A stretch of DNA of 64,000 bases from Betaproteobacteria bacterium TMED82 (GCA_002170395.1 NHEJ01000004.1:395685-459684); one strand, 5' to 3'. Positions 49,055 through 58,833 are shown, counted from the first letter of the stretch. Translations and numbers: made by a program. Notes: generated from the letters alone by a model not told the origin.

Positions 49055-50134
49055 ATGGCATTAGGTTTTGAAGATTTGTCTGAAACTGAGATTAGGAAAA
49101 TTGGTATTGAGTTAGCTGCTGCTAGAGGTTTGCTCGGAAAAAGCAGTTCTGACTTTGTGCTTGACTTACGCACAACACGGCATCATATTAATGCCATTGA
49201 GTCGGCAGACTTAAGGATTTTTTACGGAGCTCCTTTTTACCTAGACTTGATGAAGAGGTATGCCAAGGTTTTAGATTTCTCGGCTGATAAAATTAGTGAC
49301 TTTGAGGACCGTGTAATAGGAAAAGTAGTAGAGCCTAGCAAAGATTCATTTGAAACTCCTGCAGAGAATAGTCAAGCAATTTCCGCTTTAAGCAAGAGGA
49401 ACAGTTTAGCTGGAAGAAATTATGAGATTTACTTAGCTGCCTCAGAAAAAGAAAGAGGGCCTTCAAATTCGTTGTCAGAATCTGTAGCGATATTTCCTAA
49501 ATATAGCGACTTAAGGCTTACAAAAAAAGAGCTTGGAAATTTCAAGCAGAGGTATAATCTGCTACTCAAAGCACTATCAGCTTTGTATGCATTAGTCTTA
49601 ATTTTGGTGTACTTTATTTCTAGCAATGAAGAAGGGGTATCTGAAACTAGTTCTGCAAGACAAGGAAAAATTATCGAGAGTAATAATTCGGAAAGATTAA
49701 TTAATCAGAAAATGCCTGATAGCAAAATTTCAACAAATATAAACATAGCAAAAAACACTAAGCTTATTTCTGTTGAAAGTGTTTCTCAAGCTGAAACAAC
49801 CAAAAAGTTACCACTAGAACCAAGTGGTGCCGAGCAATTGGCAATAAATGCTAATCCGTTTGGGGCTTCAAAAATTGAAACTCCGGATATTAAATTTGAT
49901 ATTAAAGCTAAAACTTGGTTTTGGATTAAGTATGCCGACGAGACAATAGATGAGTTTGCAGTTACTGCGCCTAAAACAATAACTATAGATAAGTTTCCGA
50001 TATACGTTGTTGTTGGTAATCCAGAGAGGGTGATTTTGACAGTAAGAGGGAAAAGCGTAAAAATTGAAAGAAATGACCCAGAGCGAAATATAGCGCGACT
50101 GACGCGAACTCAATTGATTAATTTAGTTGATTAA
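49055..50134 (+). CDS. rodZ: RodZ-like protein: helix-turn-helix, membrane helix, DUF4115
   Basis: 359 aa. Cytoplasmic HTH_25 domain (about 12-90; LAAARGLLGKSSSDFVLDLR, HHINAIESADLRIF), one transmembrane helix (about 168-190), a Ser/Asn-rich linker and a C-terminal DUF4115 beta-domain (about 275-355; FWIKYADETIDEF, ITIDKFPIYVVVGNPERV). This is the RodZ architecture, which links MreB to the cell wall. The usual neighbour ispG is not here, so RodZ function is likely rather than certain. Confidence 0.78.
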   Translation: MALGFEDLSETEIRKIGIELAAARGLLGKSSSDFVLDLRTTRHHINAIESADLRIFYGAPFYLDLMKRYAKVLDFSADKISDFEDRVIGKVVEPSKDSFETPAENSQAISALSKRNSLAGRNYEIYLAASEKERGPSNSLSESVAIFPKYSDLRLTKKELGNFKQRYNLLLKALSALYALVLILVYFISSNEEGVSETSSARQGKIIESNNSERLINQKMPDSKISTNINIAKNTKLISVESVSQAETTKKLPLEPSGAEQLAINANPFGASKIETPDIKFDIKAKTWFWIKYADETIDEFAVTAPKTITIDKFPIYVVVGNPERVILTVRGKSVKIERNDPERNIARLTRTQLINLVD

Positions 50135-50161
50135 CTTTTTAAATGGATTCGGATAATTAGG

Positions 50162-51031
50162 TTGGCTCTAGTCTTATTTCTTTTGTTATCATCGATATGG
50201 GGAGTATCATTTATATATCTTCGCATATCTATTGAGAGTTATGATGTGTTTCTTGTCTCTGGTGCAAGGGTCTTCATTGCTGCACTATTCTTACTTCCTT
50301 TTTTTCTCTTGTCATGTAGGAACTCAAGTGAAAGGAGCCATGAGCAGCCATTGCTATTTTTTTTTTCCTTGGTTTTTTAAATAGCGCACTTCCCTTCTCT
50401 TTGTCTTCATTTTCCGCTTCCCATTTACCGGCTGGATATTTGGCAACATTTAATTCCTTTGTGCCAATATTTAGTGCAATCTTAAGCTTTTTTATACTTG
50501 GCCGTAGGATTTCTAGTGGAATGTTTTTTGGTCTAGTGATTGGGATTATTGGGGTAGCTACAATTGTTGGTTTAGGACCAATTAATTTAGATGGCAGTAT
50601 TATCTTAGCCTCTTTAGCTTCTTTAGCCGCTGCTTTCTGTTATGCATTATCGGCAGTTTTAACTGTATTTTTTTTTTTCAAAATCTTCAAATATCAAGAT
50701 TTCATTTTTAAGTCTTACGTCCGCCAGTGTAATTCTTCTTCCATTTTCTTTAGCGAATGTAAGCACAAATGTTAAACTTGACCTCGAGGCAGTTTGGGCT
50801 ATTTTCTTTTTGGGGTTTTTTTGTACAGGTCTTGCATACATAATTTATTTTCGTTTACTAACCTCAGTGGGCCCAACCGTCTCGTCTTGCGTTACTTTTT
50901 GTGTACCGATTTTTGGTATTTTATGGGGAACAATTTTTTTAGAGGAGATTTTTACGTTATCTATGGCACTAGGATGTTTTTTTATATTGATTGCGGGGAT
51001 TTTAGTTTTTCTTAATCGAGACATAAAATGA
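50162..51031 (+). pseudogene. EamA/DMT transporter with two frameshifts
   Basis: Ten-helix drug/metabolite exporter reading in three pieces: LFLLLSSIWGVSFIYLR in frame 2, then LPAGYLATFNSFVPIFSAIL in frame 1, then TGLAYIIYFRLLTSVGPTVS back in frame 2. The breaks fall in a run of 10 T (50357-50366) and a run of 11 T (50668-50678). Loss of one T in the first and gain of one T in the second would restore a single frame of about 290 aa. That pattern suggests homopolymer sequencing errors, though a true pseudogene or slippage is possible. Probable TTG start. Overlaps the next gene by 4 bases. Confidence 0.75.
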
Positions 51032-51660
51032 AAGTGATTTTTATAAGGCATGGGCAGACAGAATGGAATAAGTGTAAGAAATTACAAGGCCAAACAGATA
51101 TAAATTTGGATATGATTGGTAGACAGCAAGCTCAGCACATTAAGTCTAGAGTGGAAAAATTGGAAGTTGATCTTATATTTTCAAGCCCCCTTCAAAGAGC
51201 ATGTGAAACGCTCGGACCTTTAATTGAAAAAAAAAGTTGGGGAGTAATTTATTCTAAGGCTCTAATAGAAAGAAATTTCGGTTGTTTACAAGGTCTAAAT
51301 TTGACTGATAAGAAAAAAAAAAATAAAAAAAAATTGGACATTTTAAGAAAAACTGTCGATCCTGATTACGCTCCACCTGGGGGCGAAAGTTTGAATGATA
51401 TAAAGTCACGAGTCTTATCTTTCTTATCTTTTTTAAAGTTATTAAGCGGACCAAAAGTAGTAGTATGTATGACTCACGGAGGTATTTTGGATATTATTTA
51501 TCGCTTAGCTGCTGAAATACCTATAAATTCTCCAAGGAGATGGCATATACCTAACGCTGGAGTTTTCGAAATATCTCTAGATTCTAAAAATTTTAAAATT
51601 GTTAGTTGGGCTGATGTAGGACATTTGCGCGAACTAACCTCACTTGACGAGTTTCGTTAA
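51028..51660 (+). CDS. Histidine phosphatase (phosphoglycerate mutase-like)
   Basis: 210 aa, branch-1 histidine phosphatase. The catalytic RHG motif FIRHGQTEWN lies at the N-terminus, then SSPLQRACETLGPL, ALIERNFGCLQG and the second His in MTHGGILDII. Similar to GpmB/CobC-like phosphatases; substrate not readable. It carries a lysine-rich stretch (TDKKKKNKKKLDI) coded by A-runs, so a small indel there could go unnoticed. Start overlaps the end of the EamA gene. Confidence 0.85.
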   Translation: MKVIFIRHGQTEWNKCKKLQGQTDINLDMIGRQQAQHIKSRVEKLEVDLIFSSPLQRACETLGPLIEKKSWGVIYSKALIERNFGCLQGLNLTDKKKKNKKKLDILRKTVDPDYAPPGGESLNDIKSRVLSFLSFLKLLSGPKVVVCMTHGGILDIIYRLAAEIPINSPRRWHIPNAGVFEISLDSKNFKIVSWADVGHLRELTSLDEFR

Positions 51661-51674
51661 GTCTTGGCCATCAT

Positions 51675-52241
51675 ATGAGTAATAAATCTATTTGTATATT
51701 CTGTGGAGCCAGATCAGGTATTAGGGCTGAGTGGGGATCATTTGCAAAAGATTTAGGTGCTAAACTCGGTAAGGATGGTTGGGAATTGATCTTCGGTGGC
51801 GGCCGATGGGGTTTGATGGGCGAGTTAGCAGAATCGGTACAAAAAAATGGGGGTGCAGTTACCGGTATTATTACAGAAAATTTATTAAAAGTTGAACCCC
51901 TTTTGCATAATCTCGACGAGGTCATCGTCACACAAACATTGAGTGAAAGGAAGGCAAGAATGATTTCAATGGCAAATATTGTTTTAGTCCTGCCTGGGGG
52001 ATTAGGTACTCTTGATGAGTTTTTTGAAGTTCTCACTTTAAATCAATTAGGAATAGTAAAGAAATCTGTAGTTATAGTTAATATTTTTAATTATTTTGAT
52101 AATCTTCTCAAATTTTTGGATAAAGCTGTACTGGAGGGATTTATGCTTGAGGATCACAGGAGTTCGTTAATTACCTGCGCTAGTCTGGAACAAGTGTTGA
52201 AAGAGTTAAATGCTATACGTTTTCCTGAAAAAAGTAGTTAG
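51675..52241 (+). CDS. LOG family protein (cytokinin-nucleotide lyase type)
   Basis: 188-aa Rossmann-like LOG family protein (TIGR00730). Diagnostic motifs are GGGRWGLMGELAE and LPGGLGTLDEFFE (PGGxGTxxE, nucleotide-binding/catalytic Glu). Homologues cleave the N-glycosidic bond of (isopentenyl)AMP-like nucleotides; in non-plant-associated bacteria the role is unclear. CIFCGARSG at the N-terminus is typical. Good operon candidate with the preceding phosphatase. Confidence 0.9.
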   Translation: MSNKSICIFCGARSGIRAEWGSFAKDLGAKLGKDGWELIFGGGRWGLMGELAESVQKNGGAVTGIITENLLKVEPLLHNLDEVIVTQTLSERKARMISMANIVLVLPGGLGTLDEFFEVLTLNQLGIVKKSVVIVNIFNYFDNLLKFLDKAVLEGFMLEDHRSSLITCASLEQVLKELNAIRFPEKSS

Positions 52242-52253
52242 GACATTACCAGT

Positions 52254-52832
52254 ATGTTTTCAAAAATTTATCAGACTTTTCTTGGTTGGGCCCAAAAAAA
52301 ACAAGCTTCCTTTTATTTATCTTTAGTTAGCTTCACGGAGGCCTTTGTTTTTCCTTTGCCTCCGGATATACTTTTGATTCCAATGTGCTTAGGTAATCCT
52401 AAAAGGTCAATTTTTTTTTCCATTTTAACGACAGTTTTTTCAGTACTTGGAGGGTGTGTTGGCTATCTCATAGGCATTTTTTTGTTTGACAGCTTCAGTA
52501 AGGAAATTCTGAGCTTTGTAGGACAAAAAAATTTAATCGATGTCAAAAAAAGCATCAACGAGTGGGGTGTTTTTGCCATATTAATATCTGCTTTCACCCC
52601 TCTCCCCTATAAGGTCTTCTGCATAGGAGCGGGGTTAGGGAAATTATCATTTCTTCAGTTTTTTCTAGGATCTGTAATAGGTAGGGGGTTACGTTTTCTA
52701 CTAATAGGACTAGTAATTTATATTGGAGGAGTTAGGATAGAAAAATATTTGAGATCTTCCATAGAGTACCTGGGTTGGTTGATCTTATTGATTATCTTTC
52801 TGATATATTTAAAAAAACTTGGATTTATGTAA
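52254..52832 (+). CDS. YqaA/DedA-family membrane protein
   Basis: 192 aa, SNARE-associated (DedA/YqaA-like) membrane protein with about five hydrophobic segments. SFTEAFVFPLPPDILLIPM and SAFTPLPYKVFCIGAGL, plus an Arg in IGRGLRFLLIG, fit the YqaA subfamily. DedA proteins are now viewed as polyprenyl- or phospholipid-handling transporters; for YqaA this is inferred. Converges on gluQ. Confidence 0.85.
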   Translation: MFSKIYQTFLGWAQKKQASFYLSLVSFTEAFVFPLPPDILLIPMCLGNPKRSIFFSILTTVFSVLGGCVGYLIGIFLFDSFSKEILSFVGQKNLIDVKKSINEWGVFAILISAFTPLPYKVFCIGAGLGKLSFLQFFLGSVIGRGLRFLLIGLVIYIGGVRIEKYLRSSIEYLGWLILLIIFLIYLKKLGFM

Positions 52833-52840
52833 TTTTAAGG

Positions 52841-53656
52841 TTAATAAAAATTTTTTCTGAAAATTCCCTCTACTCCAGCCAACCAAGTATGTGGCATATT
52901 CTTTTGTAAGTATTGCCAAGCTGAAACTATTTGTTTTCTGATGTAAATCCCTCCACGTAAGTTTGCATTTTCGTCTCGTTTGGATAGTTTTCGACCATTG
53001 GTGGATTTAACGATAGGAACATGTAAGATGGTTGGAAACGATAGTCCTAGCGCAGTTTGTAATTCTCTATTTTGCCTTATTGTAGTACAAAGATCACTGC
53101 CTCTTACTACCGATGTGATATTTTGAAAGTGGTCATCAAGGACAACTACGAATAAATAATTCCAGGTTCCGTCAGCTCTTCTTAAAACAAAATCATTATT
53201 TAAGACTGACTTAAACCGCCAAGAGATATACTGATCAAGAGCCGACAGGTTTAAATCGCGACAAAATCCAGGATAATGCAAATTGCTATACTCAAGCTTT
53301 CTAGCGGTCAATTTTAGGTATTTCCTCGAACATGAACAACCAAACACTTTATTTAAGTTTATGAGTTTATAAAGATTTTCTAGATAATAGTGGTGGCGTG
53401 GATGCTGATAAAGGACACCATCAATTCCTCCCTGCGTATCTGGCCAATAATCCCAGACAAGACCATGATCTCTCAACTGTTTTTTTATAATTTCGGAGGA
53501 ATCTGTTTTTACTCGGAGTTTATCGATATCCTCAATTCTCAACCACCACCGACCATTTTTTGACTTACAGTCTAAAAAGCTGGCAAGAGCAGTTACCAAA
53601 GAGCCAAAGTGTAATGGTCCGGAAGGGGAAGGCGCGAATCTTCCGCTATAAATCAT
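52841..53656 (-). CDS. gluQ: Glutamyl-Q tRNA(Asp) synthetase
   Basis: GluQ-RS, about 271 aa: a glutamyl-tRNA synthetase catalytic core without an anticodon-binding domain, which glutamylates queuosine of tRNA(Asp). RFAPSPSGPLHFGSLVTALA (class I HIGH-like), zinc-site cysteines (CSCSRKY and a downstream YPGFC), RGSDLCTTIRQN and KLSKRDEN (KMSKS-like). ATG 53656 with GGAG just upstream is preferred over TTG 53677, which overlaps the hemL stop. Confidence 0.92.
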   Translation of the reverse strand: MIYSGRFAPSPSGPLHFGSLVTALASFLDCKSKNGRWWLRIEDIDKLRVKTDSSEIIKKQLRDHGLVWDYWPDTQGGIDGVLYQHPRHHYYLENLYKLINLNKVFGCSCSRKYLKLTARKLEYSNLHYPGFCRDLNLSALDQYISWRFKSVLNNDFVLRRADGTWNYLFVVVLDDHFQNITSVVRGSDLCTTIRQNRELQTALGLSFPTILHVPIVKSTNGRKLSKRDENANLRGGIYIRKQIVSAWQYLQKNMPHTWLAGVEGIFRKNFY

Positions 53657-53673
53657 TTCTCCGTGACAGATAT

Positions 53674-54975
53674 TCAATGGTTTTGCTGCAAAGATCTAAA
53701 TGCAATATCAGCAGCTTTGATGGCTTCAGAGACAGCTGGGCCCTCATGAGCAATGGATAAAAAGCCAGCTTCAAAAGAAGAGGGAGCTAAGTAGACATTA
53801 TTCTCTAGCATCAAGTGAAAAAATTTTTTAAAGATATTCTGATTGCATTTTGAAACTTCTTCAAAGCTAGACGGGATATTCTCGCTAAAGTAGATTCCAA
53901 ACATTCCTCCGACAGAATCAACAGAAAATGCAGAGTAATTATTATTAATCGCAGCCAATTTCAACCCTTGAACAAACTCAGTAGTAATCGTGCTTAGTTT
54001 TGAAAAAAAGTCTTTCTCTAAGACAATTTTTAATGTCTCCAGTCCAGCAGCTACCGCGATGGGATTACCTGACAATGTTCCGGCCTGATAAACTGGACCA
54101 GTGGGTGCAATATGTGACATATATTCCTCTTTCCCTCCAAAGGCCCCCATGGGCATACCCCCACCTATTACTTTGCCAAGGGTTGTTATATCAGGAGTAA
54201 CGCCTAATATTCCTTGAGCCCCATTCCTCCCAACACGAAAACCCGTCATAACCTCATCAAATATGAGTAAAGCTTTGTATTTGTCACATTCTCTTCTGAC
54301 TGCCTCAAGGAATCCAGATAATGGCTTTACCAAATTCATATTACCTGCAAAAGGTTCGATTATTACCGCAGCTATTTGATCTCCGAACTTTTCAAAACAA
54401 TCCTCAACATCCCCGATATCATTGTAATTTAGGACGATAGTTTCTTCAACAAACTCTTCAGGAATACCTGCCGATGTTGGGTTGCCAAGCGTTAAAAGCC
54501 CAGAGCCAGCTTTTACGAGTAATGAATCTACATGTCCATGGTAACAGCCCTCAAATTTAACTATTTTTTTTCTCCCACTCACGCCTCTAGCTAGTCGAAT
54601 AGCAGACATTGTTGCTTCAGTTCCAGAGGATGTAAGTCTTAACATTTCAATAGACTGAAACTGATTAATTATCAATTCCGCCAGCTCAATTTCTCCTGGG
54701 GTTGGAGTGCCGAAAGTTAGGCCTTTCGATGCCGCTTCTTTAACGGCATTAATAATTTTTTTGTTTGCATGACCAACAATAGCTGGACCCCAAGAACAAA
54801 TTGTATCGACGTATCGATTTCCATCAACATCATACAGGTAAGCACCTTCTGCTCGATTAAGGAACCGAGGAGTGCCTCCTACAGCGTTAAAAGCCCTGAC
54901 TGGAGAGTTAACACCTCCGGGGATTACTTTTTTCGCTTTTTCAAAAAGCTTTTTACTGGTTACAAAGTTTTGCAT
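53674..54975 (-). CDS. hemL: Glutamate-1-semialdehyde 2,1-aminomutase
   Basis: HemL, about 433 aa, PLP enzyme making 5-aminolevulinate in the C5 pathway, so the cell feeds tetrapyrroles from glutamate rather than by HemA-type ALA synthase. GGVNSPVRAFNAVGGTPRF, GCYHGHVDSLLVKAGSG, LIFDEVMTGFRVG and the PLP lysine in GKVIGGGMPMGAFGG. Start ATG 54975 gives the normal length; the upstream TTG 55023 adds 16 non-conserved residues. It supplies precursors to the photosynthesis cluster. Confidence 0.95.
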   Translation of the reverse strand: MQNFVTSKKLFEKAKKVIPGGVNSPVRAFNAVGGTPRFLNRAEGAYLYDVDGNRYVDTICSWGPAIVGHANKKIINAVKEAASKGLTFGTPTPGEIELAELIINQFQSIEMLRLTSSGTEATMSAIRLARGVSGRKKIVKFEGCYHGHVDSLLVKAGSGLLTLGNPTSAGIPEEFVEETIVLNYNDIGDVEDCFEKFGDQIAAVIIEPFAGNMNLVKPLSGFLEAVRRECDKYKALLIFDEVMTGFRVGRNGAQGILGVTPDITTLGKVIGGGMPMGAFGGKEEYMSHIAPTGPVYQAGTLSGNPIAVAAGLETLKIVLEKDFFSKLSTITTEFVQGLKLAAINNNYSAFSVDSVGGMFGIYFSENIPSSFEEVSKCNQNIFKKFFHLMLENNVYLAPSSFEAGFLSIAHEGPAVSEAIKAADIAFRSLQQNH

Positions 54976-55173
54976 TAATAAGATGGGCTTGAATTTGGAC
55001 TTGCTCTTATAGTATCTGTTCAATACACGATATCTTACCCGAATTTTTTATTAGACTGTAAGATAGAGTGAGTTTAATAAATTACGGTGTAATATGCAAT
55101 ATTTGATTCAGTGATCTCGAAAATGGAACCGAAAAGCTGTCGAATTTAATTTCAAAATTGGAATAGGAGAATC

Positions 55174-55338
55174 ATGAAGTCTTATATGTGTCTGATTTGC
55201 GGTTGGATTTACAATGAGGAGGAAGGGTCCCCAGATGAAGGTATACCCGCTGGAACTAAGTGGGAAGATGTTCCAATTACCTGGACATGTCCAGAATGTG
55301 GAGCTCAAAAGTCAGATTTTGAAATGGTTGAAATTTAA
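55174..55338 (+). CDS. Rubredoxin
   Basis: 54-aa rubredoxin. Four iron-ligand cysteines in two CxxCG motifs: MCLICGWIYNEEEGSPDEG and WTCPECGAQKSDF, with the classic aromatic core (Trp11, Tyr13, Trp30, Trp37). Start ATG 55174 is preceded by TAGGAGA. Single-electron carrier in the cytoplasm; partner unknown. It converges on the photolyase gene, with stops overlapping by 4 bases, and lies divergent from hemL. Confidence 0.93.
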   Translation: MKSYMCLICGWIYNEEEGSPDEGIPAGTKWEDVPITWTCPECGAQKSDFEMVEI

Positions 55339-56849
55339 GTTTTCTCCCTACTTTCCTTAAATCTATATAAAGTTTTAATTCGTGCTTCACTATGATCGAC
55401 AATAGGACATGGATAAAATTTAAGAGTATCAGAATTTGTAAAAAAATCATTCTTTCCCTTGGTACCAAAAGGTTCATGAATAAATTGTTTATCCAAATCT
55501 CGTAATTCTGGCACATATTTTTTTATAAAGTTACCATTTAAATCAAACTTTTTACTTTGGGTTGTTGGGTTAAAAATTCTAAAATAAGGCTGCGAGTCGC
55601 AACCAGTTGAAGCTGCCCATTGCCAGCCACCGTTATTAGAAGCCAACTCAAAGTCATTTAGTTTAAAAGCAAAGTACTGCTCACCCTTACGCCAATTAAT
55701 CCCCAAATCCTTTGTTAGAAATGATGCCGTTATCATTCTCAAACGATTATGCATGTATCCAGTTTTATTGAGCTGTCTCATCCCAGCATCAACAATTGGA
55801 TATCCTGTTTTACCATCGCACCACTTAACGAAATGCTCTTCACTCCACGCCCATTTCAGATTATCGTACTCTTTTCTAAAATTTCCCGATACAACATGTG
55901 GAAAATTATAAAGAATTTGAATGTAAAACTCCCGCCAAATTAACTCAGCTAGCCAACAGTTTATGTTTTCTAACATTATATTATCAAGCTGTATGTCCTT
56001 CATTTGGTTAAAAGCTGATAATACCGCTTGGCGTATCGAAATAGTTCCGAATCTTAAATGCGTAGATAAAAAAGACACTCCATTTAGACTTGGATAATCC
56101 CTTTTTAATTTATATGACTGCATGTCAGGTTTAAATTGCTCCAACTGTTTTATACCAGCTACACTTCCAGGGTTAAGCACAGAATTATCTAAACCTTCTT
56201 CCGAAAAACCCATAGAATTTAGACTGGGCGCCTCAGAAAAGTTTTCATGGCAGTCAATCTTAATCAAAGATGATCTTAGGTCTTCAGTTGAATAATTACT
56301 GAGACTGCAGGGGGTTTCACTAAATCGTTGTAACCAACGTTTTTTATATGGTGTAAAAACAGTGTATGGACAATCTGCATTAGTAGTTACTTCCAACTTA
56401 TGAAAAATACAATGGTCCTTAACTGCGATGAGGTCGATATTCAAACTTTTTAATTTCTCTGCAATCAAAGAGTCTCTTCTGATTGCCTCTGGTTCGTAGT
56501 CTTCTCCGATTATTACTCTGGAGGCATTAATTCTTTTTGAAAAGTTGGGGATCAAATTAGTGGAAAGGTCATAAAAAATAAACAACTTTGATTGCCATTT
56601 TTCAAGTTCTAGTGAAATTTCTTTTAAGGAATGGTAAATAAATGAAACTCTTCGGTCCAGTATCAAATTTTTTTTATCTTGTGCAATCCAATTACTCTCT
56701 TTAAGAGGGGTTAATATTGCTTTATCGAAGACGAAACAAAGTGCAATTTTTTTACGAAAAAAAAGTGCTTTTTCCAAAGCTCTATTGTCTGCGAGTCTCA
56801 GATCCCGTCTGATCCACACTAGGGATCCACCGTCTAAACTAATAGTCAT
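55335..56849 (-). CDS. phrB: Deoxyribodipyrimidine photolyase
   Basis: 504-aa class I CPD photolyase/cryptochrome family. N-terminal antenna-binding Rossmann domain (LVWIRRDLRLADNRALEKAL) and C-terminal FAD domain with WREFYIQIL, TGYPIVDAGMRQLNKTGYMHN, RMITASFLTKDLGINW and DFELASNNGGWQWAASTGCD. The block ASTGCDSQPYFRIFNP is typical of DNA photolyases. Blue light-driven repair of UV lesions fits a sunlit habitat. A cryptochrome role is less likely because the repair-type motifs are intact. Confidence 0.93.
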   Translation of the reverse strand: MTISLDGGSLVWIRRDLRLADNRALEKALFFRKKIALCFVFDKAILTPLKESNWIAQDKKNLILDRRVSFIYHSLKEISLELEKWQSKLFIFYDLSTNLIPNFSKRINASRVIIGEDYEPEAIRRDSLIAEKLKSLNIDLIAVKDHCIFHKLEVTTNADCPYTVFTPYKKRWLQRFSETPCSLSNYSTEDLRSSLIKIDCHENFSEAPSLNSMGFSEEGLDNSVLNPGSVAGIKQLEQFKPDMQSYKLKRDYPSLNGVSFLSTHLRFGTISIRQAVLSAFNQMKDIQLDNIMLENINCWLAELIWREFYIQILYNFPHVVSGNFRKEYDNLKWAWSEEHFVKWCDGKTGYPIVDAGMRQLNKTGYMHNRLRMITASFLTKDLGINWRKGEQYFAFKLNDFELASNNGGWQWAASTGCDSQPYFRIFNPTTQSKKFDLNGNFIKKYVPELRDLDKQFIHEPFGTKGKNDFFTNSDTLKFYPCPIVDHSEARIKTLYRFKESREKT

Positions 56850-56889
56850 ATTTATTTGCCGTTAAGAATTATTAAAAGTAAACTAGGGT

Positions 56890-57462
56890 ATGTCAGATAA
56901 TAATGCTACATCTGTTAGTCACCATTTACTAGTTGCTATGCCGGGGTTATTGGACCCGGTTTTTTCTAAGTCTGTAGTCTATTTGGCCGAACATAGCGTA
57001 AAGGGTGCAATGGGTTTGGTTATAAATAAACCATGTGAACTGGACGTTAGTAGTCTACTTTCAAAATTAAGTCTTAAAGTCGATAATAAGTTTTTTGATA
57101 CTCAGCCTGTATTTTATGGTGGTCCTATTCAACAAGATAGAGGTTTTGTCCTCCATGAGCCTATCGGAGCTTGGGGTTCAACATTAAAGATTACTAGTAA
57201 TCTTGCTCTTACGTCATCTAAAGATATTCTTGAGGCTACCGCGTGTGGCACTGGACCTGAACGATTACTAGTCTCACTCGGCTATTCCGGTTGGGGTCCT
57301 GGACAACTTGATAGTGAGTTGGCATCAAATTCTTGGTTAACTATTCCCGTCTTAGATACTAGTTTTTTGTTTGATACTCCCGCTGACATGAGATTCTCGG
57401 AAGCATTCAAATTATTAGGGATTGAACCTGAGAATTTATCTGGTGCTGCTGGACATGCATAA
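56890..57462 (+). CDS. algH: YqgE/AlgH family protein
   Basis: 190-aa UPF0301 (YqgE/AlgH) protein. HHLLVAMPGLLDPVFSKSVVY, GAMGLVINKP, VFYGGPIQQDRGFVLHE and SLGYSGWGPGQLDSEL are family signatures. Biochemical function unknown; AlgH affects alginate in Pseudomonas. Its order before yqgF and pyrB is the gammaproteobacterial (pseudomonad-like) arrangement. Confidence 0.93.
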   Translation: MSDNNATSVSHHLLVAMPGLLDPVFSKSVVYLAEHSVKGAMGLVINKPCELDVSSLLSKLSLKVDNKFFDTQPVFYGGPIQQDRGFVLHEPIGAWGSTLKITSNLALTSSKDILEATACGTGPERLLVSLGYSGWGPGQLDSELASNSWLTIPVLDTSFLFDTPADMRFSEAFKLLGIEPENLSGAAGHA

Positions 57463-57473
57463 ATCATTTATCG

Positions 57474-57887
57474 GTGTCCTGGTTGAGGTTGAATACTTTT
57501 AAAGGAATTGCTTTAGGCTTCGACTATGGGATAAAAAGAATTGGTGTTGCTATTGCGAATAGTATCAATTTAAAAGCAAGGCCATTAAAGGTTTTGATTG
57601 CAACAAGTAAAAAATGTCAGCAAGAATTAGTTGATAAGGAGGTTCTCGAGTGGAGACCTAGCTTATTCGTCGTTGGATTGCCAGTAAATGTAAATGGGTC
57701 ACGGCATAAATTTGCTAATGAATGTGAAAAATTTGCCAGATTGCTTGAGAGCACTTACAAAACAAAAGTGATTTTGGCAGATGAGAGATGGACTTCTGTG
57801 CTCGCAAAAGGTCCAGGTCTAGATGATGCAAGGGCTGCTGCTATAATATTGCAGGGAGTTTTAGATGATAAAAACCAAGCAAATTAA
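57474..57887 (+). CDS. yqgF: Putative pre-16S rRNA nuclease YqgF/RuvX
   Basis: 137-aa RNase H-fold nuclease (Holliday junction resolvase-like) implicated in 16S rRNA 5' maturation. Catalytic-site regions: [14 protein letters not shown] (first Asp), VVGLPVN and [11 protein letters not shown], then a late Asp in [15 protein letters not shown] start at 57474; TTG 57483 is also possible. Overlaps pyrB by 23 bases. No pyrR lies between yqgF and pyrB, unlike Pseudomonas. Confidence 0.92.
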   Translation: MSWLRLNTFKGIALGFDYGIKRIGVAIANSINLKARPLKVLIATSKKCQQELVDKEVLEWRPSLFVVGLPVNVNGSRHKFANECEKFARLLESTYKTKVILADERWTSVLAKGPGLDDARAAAIILQGVLDDKNQAN

Positions 57888-58833
57888 CAAAAGTGGAGAG
57901 CTTATCCACTTAATTTCCACTGAGGGTATACCAAAATCTATCGTATTAGAAATTCTCGACCGAACAAGTAATTTTCTTAATTTTGGAGAAAAGATTACCA
58001 TTCAAAATTCTCCAGTTTTAAAGGGTAAAACAGTATTCAATATTTTTTTTGAAAGTTCTACTAGAACTAGCACTACCTTTGAAATAGCCGCAAAAAGGTT
58101 GTCGGCTGATGTTATAAATTTTAATGTTCCAAATTCAAGCGCCGCTAAAGGGGAATCCTTACTAGATACAGTAGACAATCTCATTTCCATGCAAGCAAAT
58201 ATGTTTGTTATAAGGCATTCGCAAAGTGGCGCCTCAGCTTTGATAGCGAATCACATTAATTTAGTTGCTCCAGGGATTAATATTTTAAATGCTGGAGATG
58301 GAAGCCATGCTCACCCTACCCAGGCTCTTTTGGATATGTATACGATTCGACATTTTAAGCAAGATTTCTCTTACTTAAGTGTTGCCATTATTGGAGATAT
58401 AGTTAATTCGAGGGTTGCTAGATCTGACATTCATGCACTTAGCACACTTGGAGTGCCTGATATTAGGGTGATAGCTCCGAAAACTCTTCTACCTCCCGAA
58501 GTTTCCAAATTTGGGGTAAAGTCATTTGTGAATATCGAAGAGGGTTTGAGTGGAGTTGATGTGGCTATTGTACTTAGACTACAGCGTGAGAGAATGAACA
58601 GTCCATCACTACCCAGTTCTGAAGAATACAATAAACTTTACGGCCTAACTAAAGAAAGGCTTGTAAAGTGTTCCCCAGACGTTATAGTCTTGCACCCGGG
58701 ACCTATGAACCGAGGTATCGAGATTGATTCGTTGGTAGCAGATAGTTCCCACGCCGTTATTTTAAAACAAGTTACATTTGGCATAGCAGTTAGAATGGCT
58801 GTAATGGAAATTTTAAATAGGGCTTCCTTATGA
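57865..58833 (+). CDS. pyrB: Aspartate carbamoyltransferase catalytic subunit
   Basis: PyrB, 322 aa, forms carbamoyl-aspartate in pyrimidine synthesis. Carbamoyl-phosphate site [54 protein letters not shown]; and [11 protein letters not shown] near the end. No regulatory pyrI is seen. It overlaps the downstream pyrC-like gene (ATGA). In pseudomonads such PyrB proteins require the inactive PyrC' partner for assembly. Confidence 0.96.
   Translation: MIKTKQINKSGELIHLISTEGIPKSIVLEILDRTSNFLNFGEKITIQNSPVLKGKTVFNIFFESSTRTSTTFEIAAKRLSADVINFNVPNSSAAKGESLLDTVDNLISMQANMFVIRHSQSGASALIANHINLVAPGINILNAGDGSHAHPTQALLDMYTIRHFKQDFSYLSVAIIGDIVNSRVARSDIHALSTLGVPDIRVIAPKTLLPPEVSKFGVKSFVNIEEGLSGVDVAIVLRLQRERMNSPSLPSSEEYNKLYGLTKERLVKCSPDVIVLHPGPMNRGIEIDSLVADSSHAVILKQVTFGIAVRMAVMEILNRASL

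Noticed and set aside
55335-56849. Cryptochrome signalling role for the photolyase-like gene
   Set aside because: Repair-type FAD-domain motifs are intact and no signalling extension is present.
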